Shown here: positions 24,358 to 34,013 of the stretch, piece by piece
Position numbering within the stretch: the stretch's first letter is position 1
Layout of the letters: every line of letters begins with the position of its first letter
From: CALINB01 sp938045325
Lineage (GTDB): Bacteria; Pseudomonadota; Alphaproteobacteria; Rhodospirillales; CALINB01
Direction of reading: 5' to 3'
NCBI GenBank assembly: GCA_038114465.1
Contig: JAYNQW010000016.1
Coordinates: 1 to 64,000 of the forward strand
DNA length: 64,000 nt
Translations under genes and position numbers: made by a program
The notes under the pieces: generated by a model
Database searches by the model: none
What the model was told of the DNA's origin: nothing
Seen by the model: the letters and a program-made list of their open reading frames with translations, nothing else

Positions 24358-25455
24358 TTACTGCGCGGCGGCGGCTGTGCTTTTGCCGAGCCGTTCGGTC
24401 TCGCGCGTGTGTGCTGCGAGTGCTTCGCGGTCAATTTCCGGCCAAAACCCTTTGCGCAGGATGATATCGCCGTTTTCGAACGGCAGCGGTTCGGTGAAAA
24501 GACGTGCGCTTGTTTTTAGAAATCCGTTGCCTTCGCCGGCGAGGTCGGTAGTTAGGTTGGCGCAGCAGGCTTCCATCCAATTGCCGAGTTCGGACGCGAC
24601 ACCGTCGCCGACGACGGGGCCCATGCCGAGTTCCTTGCAACGCTTCATGGCCGTTAATAGGTTTTCGATGCCTCCGGCGCGCTTGAGTTTGATTTTGCAG
24701 AAATCGACGCCCTCGATAGTGCCAGCACGTTCGACATCGGCAACACCGTAAATCGATTCATCCAGCATGATCGGCACCGGGGAAACAGCCGCGACGGCGG
24801 CGTTTGACTCCCAATCGTCCGAATCGCAGGGTTGCTCGAACAGTTCCAGGCCTTCCGGGTTAACGCTGGCGACGAACCGCAGGGCGTCTTCGCGGGAATA
24901 GTTGCGGTTAGCATCAAGCCGGACCATGGCGCGGCCTACGGCGGCGGCGCGGGTCTTTTCGACCCGGGCGAGGTCGTCATCAACTTCAAAACCGACTTTC
25001 ACCTTAAGCGTCTTGAAGCCTTGCCCTATCAGAGAATCCACTTCATCCGGAATTTCATCGAGGGTTTTTGAGCCGATCCCGGCCAGCATCGGCACCCGGG
25101 CGTCGTCTTTAATCGTGAAGGCTTCATTGCCTTCGAGCATTTCAATCGCCGTCGTCAGCGCCGTCGCCGCCATCGGACTGTTGGATTTTTGCGTCCAGAT
25201 AGTGTCCTTGGCTTCTCCAGTATCCATGCCGAGAATTTGTGCGCCGACTTCGCGGCAAAAATTCCAGCCGACTTCCGGCGTTTCTTTTTTGCTGTACCCG
25301 TCCGGGATATGCGCTTCGCCCCAGCCGATGCCACCTTCAGTATTTCTGATCTCAATGATGTAAGGGTCAAACGTTTCGTAGGTTTTAAACGCGACCTTAT
25401 AGGGTTTCGGCAGCGGCAACTGCACGCGATAGAGGGTGATGTCTGCGATCATCAT
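24358..25455 (-). CDS. Mandelate racemase/muconate lactonizing enzyme family protein (enolase superfamily)
   Basis: Product of 365 residues. After the capping domain, the barrel shows KVKVG near residue 152, LDANRN near 179 and EQP near 205 and MLDES near 231 (Asp, Glu, Glu metal ligands), and KLKRAGG near 255 with GDGVASELG near 280. KxK on one side and Lys on the other resemble the MLE/dipeptide epimerase subgroup rather than mandelate racemase (no His-Asp dyad obvious). Such enzymes abstract a proton alpha to a carboxylate. It is preceded by a GST gene 9 bases upstream in the same direction. Confidence 0.8.
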   Translation of the reverse strand: MMIADITLYRVQLPLPKPYKVAFKTYETFDPYIIEIRNTEGGIGWGEAHIPDGYSKKETPEVGWNFCREVGAQILGMDTGEAKDTIWTQKSNSPMAATALTTAIEMLEGNEAFTIKDDARVPMLAGIGSKTLDEIPDEVDSLIGQGFKTLKVKVGFEVDDDLARVEKTRAAAVGRAMVRLDANRNYSREDALRFVASVNPEGLELFEQPCDSDDWESNAAVAAVSPVPIMLDESIYGVADVERAGTIEGVDFCKIKLKRAGGIENLLTAMKRCKELGMGPVVGDGVASELGNWMEACCANLTTDLAGEGNGFLKTSARLFTEPLPFENGDIILRKGFWPEIDREALAAHTRETERLGKSTAAAAQ

Positions 25456-25464
25456 GCTAAATCC

Positions 25465-26082
25465 TTACGGGCAAATCGGCACATGCTCGGCGTAACCCGG
25501 ACGCTCGCCAATGCGTTTGTAATAGGCTTCGAGATTTTTCATCGACGGACGGTCTTCGACCAAAGCGAAGAACCGGTGCAGGTGAATGCCCATCGCGAAG
25601 TCCCCCATGCTCAAATTTTTGCCGAGGACGAAGTCCCGGCCCTCGAGGTGGTTGTCGAACATAGCCCATTTTTCGCTGAGTTCTGCTGATTTTTCTTTCA
25701 CCATGTTCATGTCGCGCTCCGCTTCGGGGGTGCGGGTCAGGGTGCGAAATATCGGACTGGTGACCATGTTGATCACAGAGAGCTGCCAATCCATCCATTT
25801 TTCGGCAAGCGCGCGTTCAGCAGGATCTTCAGGCCATAAATTGCCGCGGCTGTGTTTGCAGGTCAGGTACCGTATGATGGTGTTCGATTCCCAAAGCACG
25901 AGATCACCGTCCTCAATGGTCGGTACGAGACCGTTCGGATTGAGTTTACGATACGCCGGATCGTCATTGCCACCGAATGGGCCACTCCAATCGATTCGTT
26001 CGTATTCAAGGCCGATTTCGGCGCAACACCATAAAACTTTTCGAACATTACTGGATGTATTCCGTCCCCAGATTTTAAGCAT
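25465..26082 (-). CDS. Glutathione S-transferase family protein
   Basis: Product of 205 residues with the N-terminal thioredoxin-like domain (WGRNTSSNVRKVLWC, then NPNGLVPTIEDGD near residue 49 and ESNTIIRYL near residue 64, the glutathione-binding cis-Pro and ES motifs) and an all-helical C-terminal domain. The likely catalytic residue is Ser11 or Ser12. It conjugates or reduces small electrophiles with glutathione. It heads a two-gene leftward operon with the MR/MLE gene. Confidence 0.88.
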   Translation of the reverse strand: MLKIWGRNTSSNVRKVLWCCAEIGLEYERIDWSGPFGGNDDPAYRKLNPNGLVPTIEDGDLVLWESNTIIRYLTCKHSRGNLWPEDPAERALAEKWMDWQLSVINMVTSPIFRTLTRTPEAERDMNMVKEKSAELSEKWAMFDNHLEGRDFVLGKNLSMGDFAMGIHLHRFFALVEDRPSMKNLEAYYKRIGERPGYAEHVPICP

Positions 26083-26114
26083 GTTATTCGTTTCCCTCTT
26101 TAAAAATTTTGGCC

Positions 26115-26143
26115 ACGTTGTGAAACTATCGGTGATATGTCAA
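26115..26143 (-). promoter_or_regulatory. Candidate promoter of the GST operon
   Basis: On the minus strand TTGACA (26143-26138) is followed after 17 bases by CAACGT (26120-26115); transcription would begin about 25 bases before the GST start codon. The -35 is perfect and the -10 poor, so this is tentative. The rest of the 26083-26358 intergenic region must also hold the promoter of the hopanoid series, which I could not pick out. Confidence 0.35.
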
Positions 26144-26358
26144 GCCGGTCGGGCGGGTATGACGAGCTTTCCCATTGATTCTAATGAAAAATATTCTAAC
26201 GGGCCTTCAGGCGTTTGTAATGAGTTCAGTCTAGGCTTGATTTCTGCGCCCTAATGAGGAGTCTTTGAGCTTGGTGTAAAAATGATTATATTTCGTTGCC
26301 AGCCGCATAGGCCAGTTTCGGTGTTTTTTGAAGTAAAAATATAGAAGAGAAAGTAAGA

Positions 26359-26991
26359 ATGATTTTTAAACGGCTGATTATGAAGTTAGCGATTGTTTTC
26401 GTGTTTTCGGCATTGGTTTTACTGGGCACGGGCAATGCTGAAAATTTTGAAACCGGCGCTAAAAAATTTATCGAGTCGCTGGCCGGTGAGGCTTTAACCT
26501 CGCTTACAATCAAAGAGCAGCCCCGGCCGGAACGAGTGGTGAAATTCAGAAAGTTATTTCATGAATATTTTGCCCATAAGACGATTGCCGCCTGGGTTTT
26601 AGGCCGCTATTGGCGCCAAGCAACGCGGGAACAAAAGCAGGAATATTTTAAGCTATTCGAGGAATTGTTGGTCGAGACCTATGTCGACCGTTTTGCCCGC
26701 TATCCCAATGCGGAACTCCAGGTTTCCAATGCCTTAGGTTCCGGCGGGCGGGATGTCGTGGTGTCGTCCATGTTGAATCGTTCGGATGGCCAGCCGCCAG
26801 TCAAAGTCGATTGGCGCCTGCGGGCCCGCGAGGGAAAATATAAAGTCATTGATCTCATCGTCGAAGGCCTAAGCATGGGGCAAACGCAACGGTCAGAATT
26901 CGCTTCTGTGATTCGTCAAAACGGCGGTACCGTTGAGGGCCTGCTCGACGAGCTTCGTAAAAAAATAAAAAAAATGAAACAATCATCCTAA
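26359..26991 (+). CDS. MlaC/Ttg2D-type periplasmic lipid carrier, HpnM-like
   Basis: Product of 210 residues with an N-terminal signal peptide (KLAIVFVFSALVLLGTGNA, cleavage about residue 27) and an MlaC fold: VLGRYWRQATREQKQEYFKLFEELLVETYVDRF in the middle is the most typical stretch. Family members carry phospholipids or, in hopanoid operons (HpnM), probably hopanoids between membranes. It is the first of the rightward hopanoid genes and lies 33 bases before hpnC. Two further members occur at 47068-48379. Confidence 0.8.
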   Translation: MIFKRLIMKLAIVFVFSALVLLGTGNAENFETGAKKFIESLAGEALTSLTIKEQPRPERVVKFRKLFHEYFAHKTIAAWVLGRYWRQATREQKQEYFKLFEELLVETYVDRFARYPNAELQVSNALGSGGRDVVVSSMLNRSDGQPPVKVDWRLRAREGKYKVIDLIVEGLSMGQTQRSEFASVIRQNGGTVEGLLDELRKKIKKMKQSS

Positions 26992-27024
26992 GAACGAACG
27001 TTCTTAAATCGGTTAAGAAAACTT

Positions 27025-27891
27025 ATGGTCACGGCTCCGTCATCGAACGTCGAGACGCCATCCGGCAAAGACGTGGCTTATGAAAATTTCCCCGTTGGGT
27101 CGTGGCTGTTGCCGGCGCATCTCCGACCGCATGTTGCAATCTTTTATGCTTTTGCCCGGGCATCTGATGATATCGCGGACAATCCGACTTTAACCCCGGA
27201 TGAAAAAATTAAGCGGCTGGATGGTTTTGAAGCAGCATTACTGGGGAAGGGTGATCAAGATACTGAGTTTGGGAAAGCTGCCCGGATGCGCGCGAGTTTG
27301 GCAGAAACAGGTGTGCCGCCGCAACATTGCCTCGATCTGCTGACCGCCTTTAAACAAGACGCCACGAAAATTCGCTACGACGATTGGGATGACCTTGTCG
27401 GCTATTGCGTACTCTCGGCGGCATCGGTCGGGCGTTATATGGTCGATCTTCACGGCGGTTCGCGCGACGGTTACGGCCCATCCGATGCACTTTGTATCGC
27501 GTTGCAGATCATCAACCATTTGCAGGACGCTCAGGACGATTATCGCCAGTTGAACCGCGTTTATCTGCCGCAGGATTGGATAACGGAATCGGGCGTGGAT
27601 GTGGCATCACTCGATGAAACGAAATCGGCTCCGGGCATGCGCCGGGTATTTGACCTGACCCTCGATCATGTTGAACTGCTGATGCCCGATGCCCGGCGGT
27701 TGCCGCTTGGGTTGGCGTCGAAACGGTTGGCCATGGAATCTGCCGTCATTGTACGTATTGCAGAAGCCTTGATCGACCGTCTGCGTCGCCGTGATTTACT
27801 GGCTTGCCGCGTTGAGCTCTCGAAGTTCGAATATTTATGGTATTGCATGCGGGGGGCGATGGCTGTGTTTTTCGGAGCCTACCGCCAGTGA
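27025..27891 (+). CDS. hpnC: Hydroxysqualene synthase HpnC (squalene synthase-like)
   Basis: Product of 288 residues, squalene/phytoene synthase family. The two aspartate-rich motifs are ARASDDIADN near residue 50 and LQDAQDDYRQLNRVYLP near residue 167. HpnC converts presqualene diphosphate to hydroxysqualene in the three-enzyme HpnCDE route to squalene. ATG start; the stop overlaps the GTG start of hpnB. Presence of hpnD and hpnE nearby supports the assignment. Confidence 0.92.
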   Translation: MVTAPSSNVETPSGKDVAYENFPVGSWLLPAHLRPHVAIFYAFARASDDIADNPTLTPDEKIKRLDGFEAALLGKGDQDTEFGKAARMRASLAETGVPPQHCLDLLTAFKQDATKIRYDDWDDLVGYCVLSAASVGRYMVDLHGGSRDGYGPSDALCIALQIINHLQDAQDDYRQLNRVYLPQDWITESGVDVASLDETKSAPGMRRVFDLTLDHVELLMPDARRLPLGLASKRLAMESAVIVRIAEALIDRLRRRDLLACRVELSKFEYLWYCMRGAMAVFFGAYRQ

Positions 27892-29078
27892 CGCTTTTCT
27901 GGTTTCATATTCCCGCTTTTATTTCACTTATTATTTGGAGTGTTTTGATTTTCGCCCGGGGCGCCTTTTGGCGGGCCGATCAGCGTTTGCCGTCATCGGC
28001 AATGCCTGATGAATGCCATTCCGATAGCGGCCAAGAAAGGGCTCCGGATATTGCTGTTGTTATTCCCGCTCGGAATGAAGCCGAGACCATTGGGCGAACA
28101 GTTTCATCGTTGTTGGCGCAGGAATACTCGGGGGCTGTTCATATAATCGTTGTTGACGATGAGAGTAGCGATGGGACGGGTGAAAACGTGCAGCGTATCG
28201 CAAATAATTCGGACCGGGTTACAATCATCGATGGAATGCCGTTGAATTCCGGCTGGACCGGGAAACTGTGGGCCGTGCACCAAGGCTTGCAACATATTGA
28301 CCGAGTCATTCCCACGGCCCGGTATGTGTTGTTGACCGATGCGGATATCGATCATGACTGCCATAGCGTGCAGCGGCTTGTCTGCCAAGCGGAGCAGGGC
28401 CGGTACGATTTGGTTTCCCTCATGGTGTTGTTGAATTGCCGATATTTTTGGGAGCGCTTACTCATTCCCGCCTTCGTTTTATTTTTTAAAAAACTATTAC
28501 CGTTTTCGTGGGTCAACGATCCTAAATGTGAAACGGCCGCGGCGGCAGGAGGATGCATGTTGGTTCGCCGCTCGGCGCTTGAAAATATTGGGGGTGTCGA
28601 AACGATTCGAAATCGCCTGATCGATGATTGCGCCTTGGCCGAAGCCCTCAAGAAAAAAGGCCCGATCTGGCTTGGTTTAACGGAATCAGTTGTGAGTAGC
28701 CGGGAATATGGTTCGCTGGATGAAATATGGCGCATGGTATCGCGAAGTGCGTTTGAGCAGCTCGATCATTCTTCGCTTCGTTTATTGGGAACTGTTTTCG
28801 GTATGGTCATCATTTACCTTGTGCCGCCTATTTCTTGTGCCGCCGGAGGCGTGTTCTCTGATCCGGTCTTGTTTATCACCGGTTTTTTGGCCTGGGGAGG
28901 CATGGTGTGGGCCTACCGCCCTACATTGACGCTCTATAAGCGGTCCTGGTTATGGGGACTGTTATTGCCAGTGATTGGCGGGCTATATACGTTAATGACG
29001 TTCACATCGGCCTACCAGTATTGGCGGGGGCGCGGCGGTGGGTGGAAAAGCCGTTATTATAGTCCCGCCGGTAGCTGA
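27888..29078 (+). CDS. hpnB: Hopene-associated glycosyltransferase HpnB
   Basis: Product of 396 residues from GTG 27888, which overlaps the hpnC stop (GTGA); a longer frame within hpnC is less likely. A first membrane helix (about 7-23) is followed by a GT2 domain: VVIPARNEAETIGR near residue 63, VDDESSDGTG near 94, and DADIDHD near 151. Two or three more helices lie at the C terminus (about 310-385). It is a membrane-bound family 2 glycosyltransferase of hopanoid clusters; its sugar and acceptor are not known from sequence. Confidence 0.9.
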   Translation: MTLFWFHIPAFISLIIWSVLIFARGAFWRADQRLPSSAMPDECHSDSGQERAPDIAVVIPARNEAETIGRTVSSLLAQEYSGAVHIIVVDDESSDGTGENVQRIANNSDRVTIIDGMPLNSGWTGKLWAVHQGLQHIDRVIPTARYVLLTDADIDHDCHSVQRLVCQAEQGRYDLVSLMVLLNCRYFWERLLIPAFVLFFKKLLPFSWVNDPKCETAAAAGGCMLVRRSALENIGGVETIRNRLIDDCALAEALKKKGPIWLGLTESVVSSREYGSLDEIWRMVSRSAFEQLDHSSLRLLGTVFGMVIIYLVPPISCAAGGVFSDPVLFITGFLAWGGMVWAYRPTLTLYKRSWLWGLLLPVIGGLYTLMTFTSAYQYWRGRGGGWKSRYYSPAGS

Positions 29079-29119
29079 AAAAGCCGGTCATTCGAATTTA
29101 AGGATTGATTACGAAATCT

Positions 29120-29986
29120 ATGTCAGTTGCGGCGGCACAAACAGATACGATCGATGCGAAGGCTCACGTCGAAGCCATCGTCAAGCGGTCTAAAACGTCT
29201 TTTTTTTGGGCGATGCGCCGGCTTGGCGAAGAAAAACGTTCGGCCATGTATGCGGTGTACGCATTTTGCCGTGAAGTCGATGATATTGCGGACGACCCTG
29301 GTTTCGAATCGGAAAAGCTTGCACGGTTATCAGGGTGGCGCACAGAAATTGAACGATTATTTTCAAATAACCCCACAAACCCGACAAGCCAGGCCTTGTT
29401 AATTCCAAAAGATAAGTTTGGTCTTAGAAAAGATGATTTCCTGGCTTTGATTGACGGCATGGAAATGGATGCCTATGACGCTGTTCGTATATCGGATATG
29501 CCGATGCTCGAGTTGTACTGTGATCGTGTCGCTTGTGCTGTCGGGCGTTTGTCCAACCAAATATTCGGTATTGAGCAATTTACGGGTGACCAGGTCGCCT
29601 TTTCTTTGGGGCAGGCGTTGCAACTGACGAACATTTTGCGTGACGTGCATGAAGATGCCCAGCGTAACCGTCTATACCTGCCTCAAGATTTATTAACCAA
29701 TCACGGTATTGACGTTGATAACGATGCAAGCGCTGTTTTTAAGTTCTCGTCGTTGCCCGACGTTTGCCGGTCGTTGGCGCAAACGGCACAGCAACGGTTT
29801 CATGAAGCGGAAAGCATATTGGAGCATTGCGACCCTGTGCAAATGCGCCCGGCTATTATGATGATGCAAGCATACCGGCGCATTTTTAACCGGTTGCTAC
29901 AAAATGATTGGCAGCGGTTTGACCCGCCGGTGTCATTGTCGAAGTTTGAAAAGCTTTGGGTCGTGTTTCGTTATGGGCTGTTCTAG
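29120..29986 (+). CDS. hpnD: Presqualene diphosphate synthase HpnD
   Basis: Product of 288 residues from ATG 29120; a TTG at 29105 is also in frame but stands too close to the AAGGA site at 29099. The aspartate motifs are CREVDDIADDP near residue 53 and NILRDVHEDAQRNRLYLP near residue 172. HpnD condenses two farnesyl diphosphates to presqualene diphosphate. It is followed by hpnE with a 1-base overlap and shares ancestry with HpnC. Confidence 0.92.
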   Translation: MSVAAAQTDTIDAKAHVEAIVKRSKTSFFWAMRRLGEEKRSAMYAVYAFCREVDDIADDPGFESEKLARLSGWRTEIERLFSNNPTNPTSQALLIPKDKFGLRKDDFLALIDGMEMDAYDAVRISDMPMLELYCDRVACAVGRLSNQIFGIEQFTGDQVAFSLGQALQLTNILRDVHEDAQRNRLYLPQDLLTNHGIDVDNDASAVFKFSSLPDVCRSLAQTAQQRFHEAESILEHCDPVQMRPAIMMMQAYRRIFNRLLQNDWQRFDPPVSLSKFEKLWVVFRYGLF

Positions 29987-31263
29987 TGAGCACCGTTTCA
30001 AATTCCGGCAAAACAGTTCATGTGATCGGCGCGGGGCTTGCCGGCCTTTCCGCTGCCGTTCGATTAGCCGTTGCGGGCTGCCGTGTCGAGTTGTACGAGG
30101 CGGCGGGGCATGCCGGTGGGCGATGTCGGTCGTTTCATGATGATGCCATTGGCCAGCGTATTGATAACGGCAATCATCTGCTACTGAGCGGTAACCGAGA
30201 TGCGATGGAATATCTCAATCTTATAGGTTCGGCCGATAGCGTAACCGGTCCGGACCGGGCCGTATTTCCATTCATTGATTTTGAATCTAACGAACGCTGG
30301 TCGGTAAAGCCGGGCGCCGGGTTGATACCATGGTGGATATTGAGCCGATCCCGCCGCGTACCGGGAACATCGCCTTGGGCCTACATTCGTGACATGCGCA
30401 TTCTTTGTGCGCAAAACCAGCAAACGGTAACCGATTGCGTGCCCACCGATAGCATTTTGTTCCGCCGTTTTTGGGAACCGTTGGCCGTGGCAGCCTTAAA
30501 CACAACGGCTGATCAAGGGGCTGCATCATTAATGGTGCCGGTAATTCGCGAAACGTTTGGCCGGGGCGAGGCGGCGTGTCGGCCCCGCATCGCGCGCCAG
30601 GGTTTAAGTGAAAGTTTTATCGATCCGGCATTACAAATGTTGAAAGACCATAACATTACGTGCCGGTTTTCATCGCGTGTCCGAGGCCTGACATTTAACG
30701 GTGATGCGATCACGGCGTTGGAGTTTGGTAATAGCAGGGTCGAGGTATCCGAAGGCGATGCCGCCGTTCTCGCCGTGCCGCCGCTCGTTGCCAAGGGCTT
30801 GGTGCCGGGGCTTGACGTGCCGGAGGAAAGCCGGGCAATCGTCAATGGCCATTTCCTCCTGCCGGCGCCTCGGGAGCCGCAAGGCTTTATCGGTGTTGTC
30901 GGCGGAATGTGTCATTGGATCTTTTTTCGGGGCAATGTTGCCTCGACCACGGTCAGCGCGGCAGAAGAAATCGTCGATACCCCGGCGGCTGAGCTCGCCG
31001 TCACAATGTGGGACGAAATCACCCGTGCGCTTGAATTGCCCGCATCACCGTTGCCGGCCCACAAAATCGTGAAGGAAAAACGGGCTACATTCGCTCAGAC
31101 CCCGGCCCAGGTCGCGCGCCGCCCCAGCACGCAAAGTGCATGGAAAAACTTTGTCTTGGCAGGCGATTGGGTCGATACCAAGCTGCCGGCAACGATCGAA
31201 GGCGCCATTCGTTCAGGCAGACAGGCAGCATTGGCTGTGTTAAAGTTTGTTTCAATTTCTTGA
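29986..31263 (+). CDS. hpnE: Hydroxysqualene dehydroxylase HpnE
   Basis: Product of 425 residues from GTG 29986, overlapping the last base of hpnD. VIGAGLAGLSAAVRLA near residue 13 and GGRCRSF near residue 44 bind FAD; FVLAGDWVDTKLPATIEGA near residue 390 is the amine-oxidase-type C-terminal FAD motif. It reduces hydroxysqualene to squalene, completing the HpnCDE path and feeding the cyclase encoded next. Confidence 0.92.
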   Translation: MSTVSNSGKTVHVIGAGLAGLSAAVRLAVAGCRVELYEAAGHAGGRCRSFHDDAIGQRIDNGNHLLLSGNRDAMEYLNLIGSADSVTGPDRAVFPFIDFESNERWSVKPGAGLIPWWILSRSRRVPGTSPWAYIRDMRILCAQNQQTVTDCVPTDSILFRRFWEPLAVAALNTTADQGAASLMVPVIRETFGRGEAACRPRIARQGLSESFIDPALQMLKDHNITCRFSSRVRGLTFNGDAITALEFGNSRVEVSEGDAAVLAVPPLVAKGLVPGLDVPEESRAIVNGHFLLPAPREPQGFIGVVGGMCHWIFFRGNVASTTVSAAEEIVDTPAAELAVTMWDEITRALELPASPLPAHKIVKEKRATFAQTPAQVARRPSTQSAWKNFVLAGDWVDTKLPATIEGAIRSGRQAALAVLKFVSIS

Positions 31264-31330
31264 CAATGAAGTCCATTTGCCACATCAAGCGGATGACTGA
31301 AAACCAGCGCAGACGGACTCGGAAATCGCC

Positions 31331-33316
31331 GTGACATCAATACAAGCGACAGCTCCTGCCGGAGAGGGACGGCAATTGAAACCCTCTCAGCCAGGTACGG
31401 AAACACCTATCGATGCCGAGGTTGATCGAACGATCACCGAAGCGCGGCAATGGTTGGAAGACCAACAGGCCGAAGACGGCCATTGGGTATTCGAGCTGGA
31501 GGCCGATTGCACGATTCCGGCCGAGTACATCATGCTCAATCATTATCTCGACGAGATTAATGACAACGTCGAGAAAAAACTGGCAGCCTATTTACGGGCA
31601 AAACAAGGCGAACATGGCGGCTGGCCGTTATTCCATGACGGTGATTTTAATATCAGCGCTTCTGTCAAAGCTTATTATGCCCTGAAACTTACCGGCGAAG
31701 ATATCAATGCGCCGCACATGGTTCGTGCCCGAGAAGCAATTCTCGCGCATGGCGGTGGCGCAGCATGCAATGTGTTTACCCGTTGTGCTTTAGCGCTGTT
31801 TGGTCAGGTTCCCTGGCGGGCCGTGCCGGTAATGCGTGTCGAAGCGGTATTGCTGCCGAAATGGTTTCCTTTTCACATCGATAAAGTTTCTTATTGGTCA
31901 CGAACGGTCATGATCCCGTTACTGGTGTTGTATACACGGCGGGCGAAAGCAAAAAATCCACGTCAAATTGATGTCCAAGAATTGTTTCTGGTGCCGCCCG
32001 AGCAGGAGAAAAATTATATCGGCAACCCGACCGGTCATTGGATTGGTTCAGCCATGATTTGGGTTGATAAGCTGGCTCGGGTTTGTGAGCCGTATTTTCC
32101 CAAGTTTATCGAAAACCGCGCCGTTAAAAAGGCAATGGATTTCGTTACCGAGCGGCTGAACGGCGAAGACGGTTTAGGCAGTATTTTTCCGGCTATGGCC
32201 AATGCGCTGATGGCGTTCGATTTGTTGGGCTATGCCAAGGATCACCCTGATTATGTCATCGCCCGCAAAGCCATGGATAAGCATCTGGCCTTGAAAGATG
32301 ACTGGGGTTATGTTCAGCCGTGCCTATCGCCGGTTTGGGATACGGGACTTGCGTCTCTCGCCATGCTGGAAGCGGGCTGCGATGGTCAGCAGAATGTCAT
32401 GCGCGGTGCATTGGATTGGCTTAAGGGCCGGCAAATTCTTGATGTTAAAGGCGATTGGCAAGTGAACCGGGCCCATCTGCAGCCAGGGGGTTGGGCTTTC
32501 CAGTATTGGAACGATTATTATCCCGATGTCGACGATACAGCAGTTGTCGTAATGGCCATGCACCGGGCCGATCCTAAACGGTATCAGGAATCAATTCAGC
32601 GTGCGGCCGATTGGATCGTTGGCATGCAAAGTAAAAACGGCGGTTGGGGGGCCTTTGATGCCGATAACGCGCATTATTCGCTGAACCATATTCCATTTGC
32701 CGACCATGGCGCATTGCTGGACCCGCCCACGGTTGATGTCAGTGCGCGCTGTATCGGTATGCTGGCGCAATTAGGATATGAGCGCGATCATCCTGCTATG
32801 GCAAAGGGTTTGCAGTTTCTGCGTGATGAGCAGGAAGAAGACGGCTCATGGTTTGGCCGTTGGGGGACGAACTATATCTATGGAACGTGGTCCGCTTTAT
32901 CGGCTTTTAACGCCGCCGGAGAGGATATGAAGTCAGAGCCCATGCGTCGTGCCGTTCAGTGGCTTAAGGCCGCGCAACGGCCTGACGGCGGTTGGGGTGA
33001 AGACTGCTCGACTTACTGGCCGCATCGCCGGGGTGAAGTGAAAGAAAGCACACCATCACAAACCGCCTGGGGAATTTTAGGTTTGATGGCCGCCGGCGAG
33101 GTCGATTGTGAAGAAGTCAAGAAAGGCGTTGAGTTTCTGTTAAATGCGCCGCGTGAAGGCGGTAAGTGGGATGAAAAGCTGTTTAATGCCATCGGGTTTC
33201 CACGTGTTTTTTATATTACCTATCATGGCTACAGCTCGTACTTCACGTTATGGGCGTTATCACGATACAAGAATTTAAAATCCTCAAACGCGAAAACTCC
33301 TGCATTTGGAATTTAG
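31331..33316 (+). CDS. shc: Squalene-hopene cyclase
   Basis: Product of 661 residues (GTG start), a monotopic class II cyclase. The catalytic DVDDTA acid motif is at residues 399-404. Several QW repeats are visible, such as QAEDGHWVFELEAD near residue 36, GMQSKNGGWGAFD near residue 434 and AQRPDGGWGEDC near residue 549. It protonates squalene and cyclises it to hopene or hopanol at the inner membrane. It lies directly downstream of the squalene-forming genes and 7 bases before hpnG. Confidence 0.95.
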   Translation: MTSIQATAPAGEGRQLKPSQPGTETPIDAEVDRTITEARQWLEDQQAEDGHWVFELEADCTIPAEYIMLNHYLDEINDNVEKKLAAYLRAKQGEHGGWPLFHDGDFNISASVKAYYALKLTGEDINAPHMVRAREAILAHGGGAACNVFTRCALALFGQVPWRAVPVMRVEAVLLPKWFPFHIDKVSYWSRTVMIPLLVLYTRRAKAKNPRQIDVQELFLVPPEQEKNYIGNPTGHWIGSAMIWVDKLARVCEPYFPKFIENRAVKKAMDFVTERLNGEDGLGSIFPAMANALMAFDLLGYAKDHPDYVIARKAMDKHLALKDDWGYVQPCLSPVWDTGLASLAMLEAGCDGQQNVMRGALDWLKGRQILDVKGDWQVNRAHLQPGGWAFQYWNDYYPDVDDTAVVVMAMHRADPKRYQESIQRAADWIVGMQSKNGGWGAFDADNAHYSLNHIPFADHGALLDPPTVDVSARCIGMLAQLGYERDHPAMAKGLQFLRDEQEEDGSWFGRWGTNYIYGTWSALSAFNAAGEDMKSEPMRRAVQWLKAAQRPDGGWGEDCSTYWPHRRGEVKESTPSQTAWGILGLMAAGEVDCEEVKKGVEFLLNAPREGGKWDEKLFNAIGFPRVFYITYHGYSSYFTLWALSRYKNLKSSNAKTPAFGI

Positions 33317-33323
33317 GAATTTG

Positions 33324-34013
33324 GTGCCTCATCTTGGTGTTATTACGGGCCTGGCGAGTGAGGCCGATTGTTTGAACGCCTATGCTTTTGACGAAAGGCC
33401 GGCTGTTCGCATTGCAGGCGCAAGCGCGCAGCGTGCCCGGGAAGCAGCGCAGGCGTTAGTGTCCAGTGGCTGCGATGGGCTGGTCAGCTTAGGACTTTCC
33501 GGCGCGCTCGATCCCCATCAGAAACCTGGCGATATTGTCGTGCCCGATACTGTGCTAAATGACGATGGGCGCCGGTTTATAACCGACAAATTGTGGCGCG
33601 ATAGCCTTGTTGCGGTCCTATCGGCGTCCATGACGGTCTCAAGGGGCACGTTAGCCGGCAGCAACGAGCCGCTCCTTACGGTCGAACAAAAAATTGCCTG
33701 CCGGTTGTCAAGCGGCGCCGAGGCCGTCGATATGGAAAGTCATGCCATTGCTGAGGTCGCCGACAAACACGGCATACCGTTTGTGGCCTTGCGGGTGATT
33801 GCCGACAGCCACTTGTTGGAAATTCCCGCGTGGACGATGAAGGGTATCCAGGAAAACGGCCAAGTCCATGAAGGTCAGATATTTATCGGATTTTTGATCC
33901 GCCCGTGGCTGTGGCACAAGCTCGGCATTTTAGCGGTTTCAAATAAAAAGGCGTTAAAGGCGTTACGCCGCGCGATCCTGATCGCCGGTCCCCGACTGCA
34001 ATTCCCGGGCTAA
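33324..34013 (+). CDS. hpnG: Hopanoid-associated phosphorylase HpnG
   Basis: Product of 229 residues from GTG 33324, chosen because TAGGA stands 5 bases upstream; a TTG at 33306 would overlap shc. The purine nucleoside phosphorylase-like fold shows GVITGLASEADCL near residue 5, GLSGALDP near residue 57 and EAVDMESHAIAEVA near residue 134. HpnG removes adenine from adenosylhopane to give a ribosylhopane derivative. Its 3' end overlaps that of the convergent hpnH by 51 bases. Confidence 0.9.
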   Translation: MPHLGVITGLASEADCLNAYAFDERPAVRIAGASAQRAREAAQALVSSGCDGLVSLGLSGALDPHQKPGDIVVPDTVLNDDGRRFITDKLWRDSLVAVLSASMTVSRGTLAGSNEPLLTVEQKIACRLSSGAEAVDMESHAIAEVADKHGIPFVALRVIADSHLLEIPAWTMKGIQENGQVHEGQIFIGFLIRPWLWHKLGILAVSNKKALKALRRAILIAGPRLQFPG

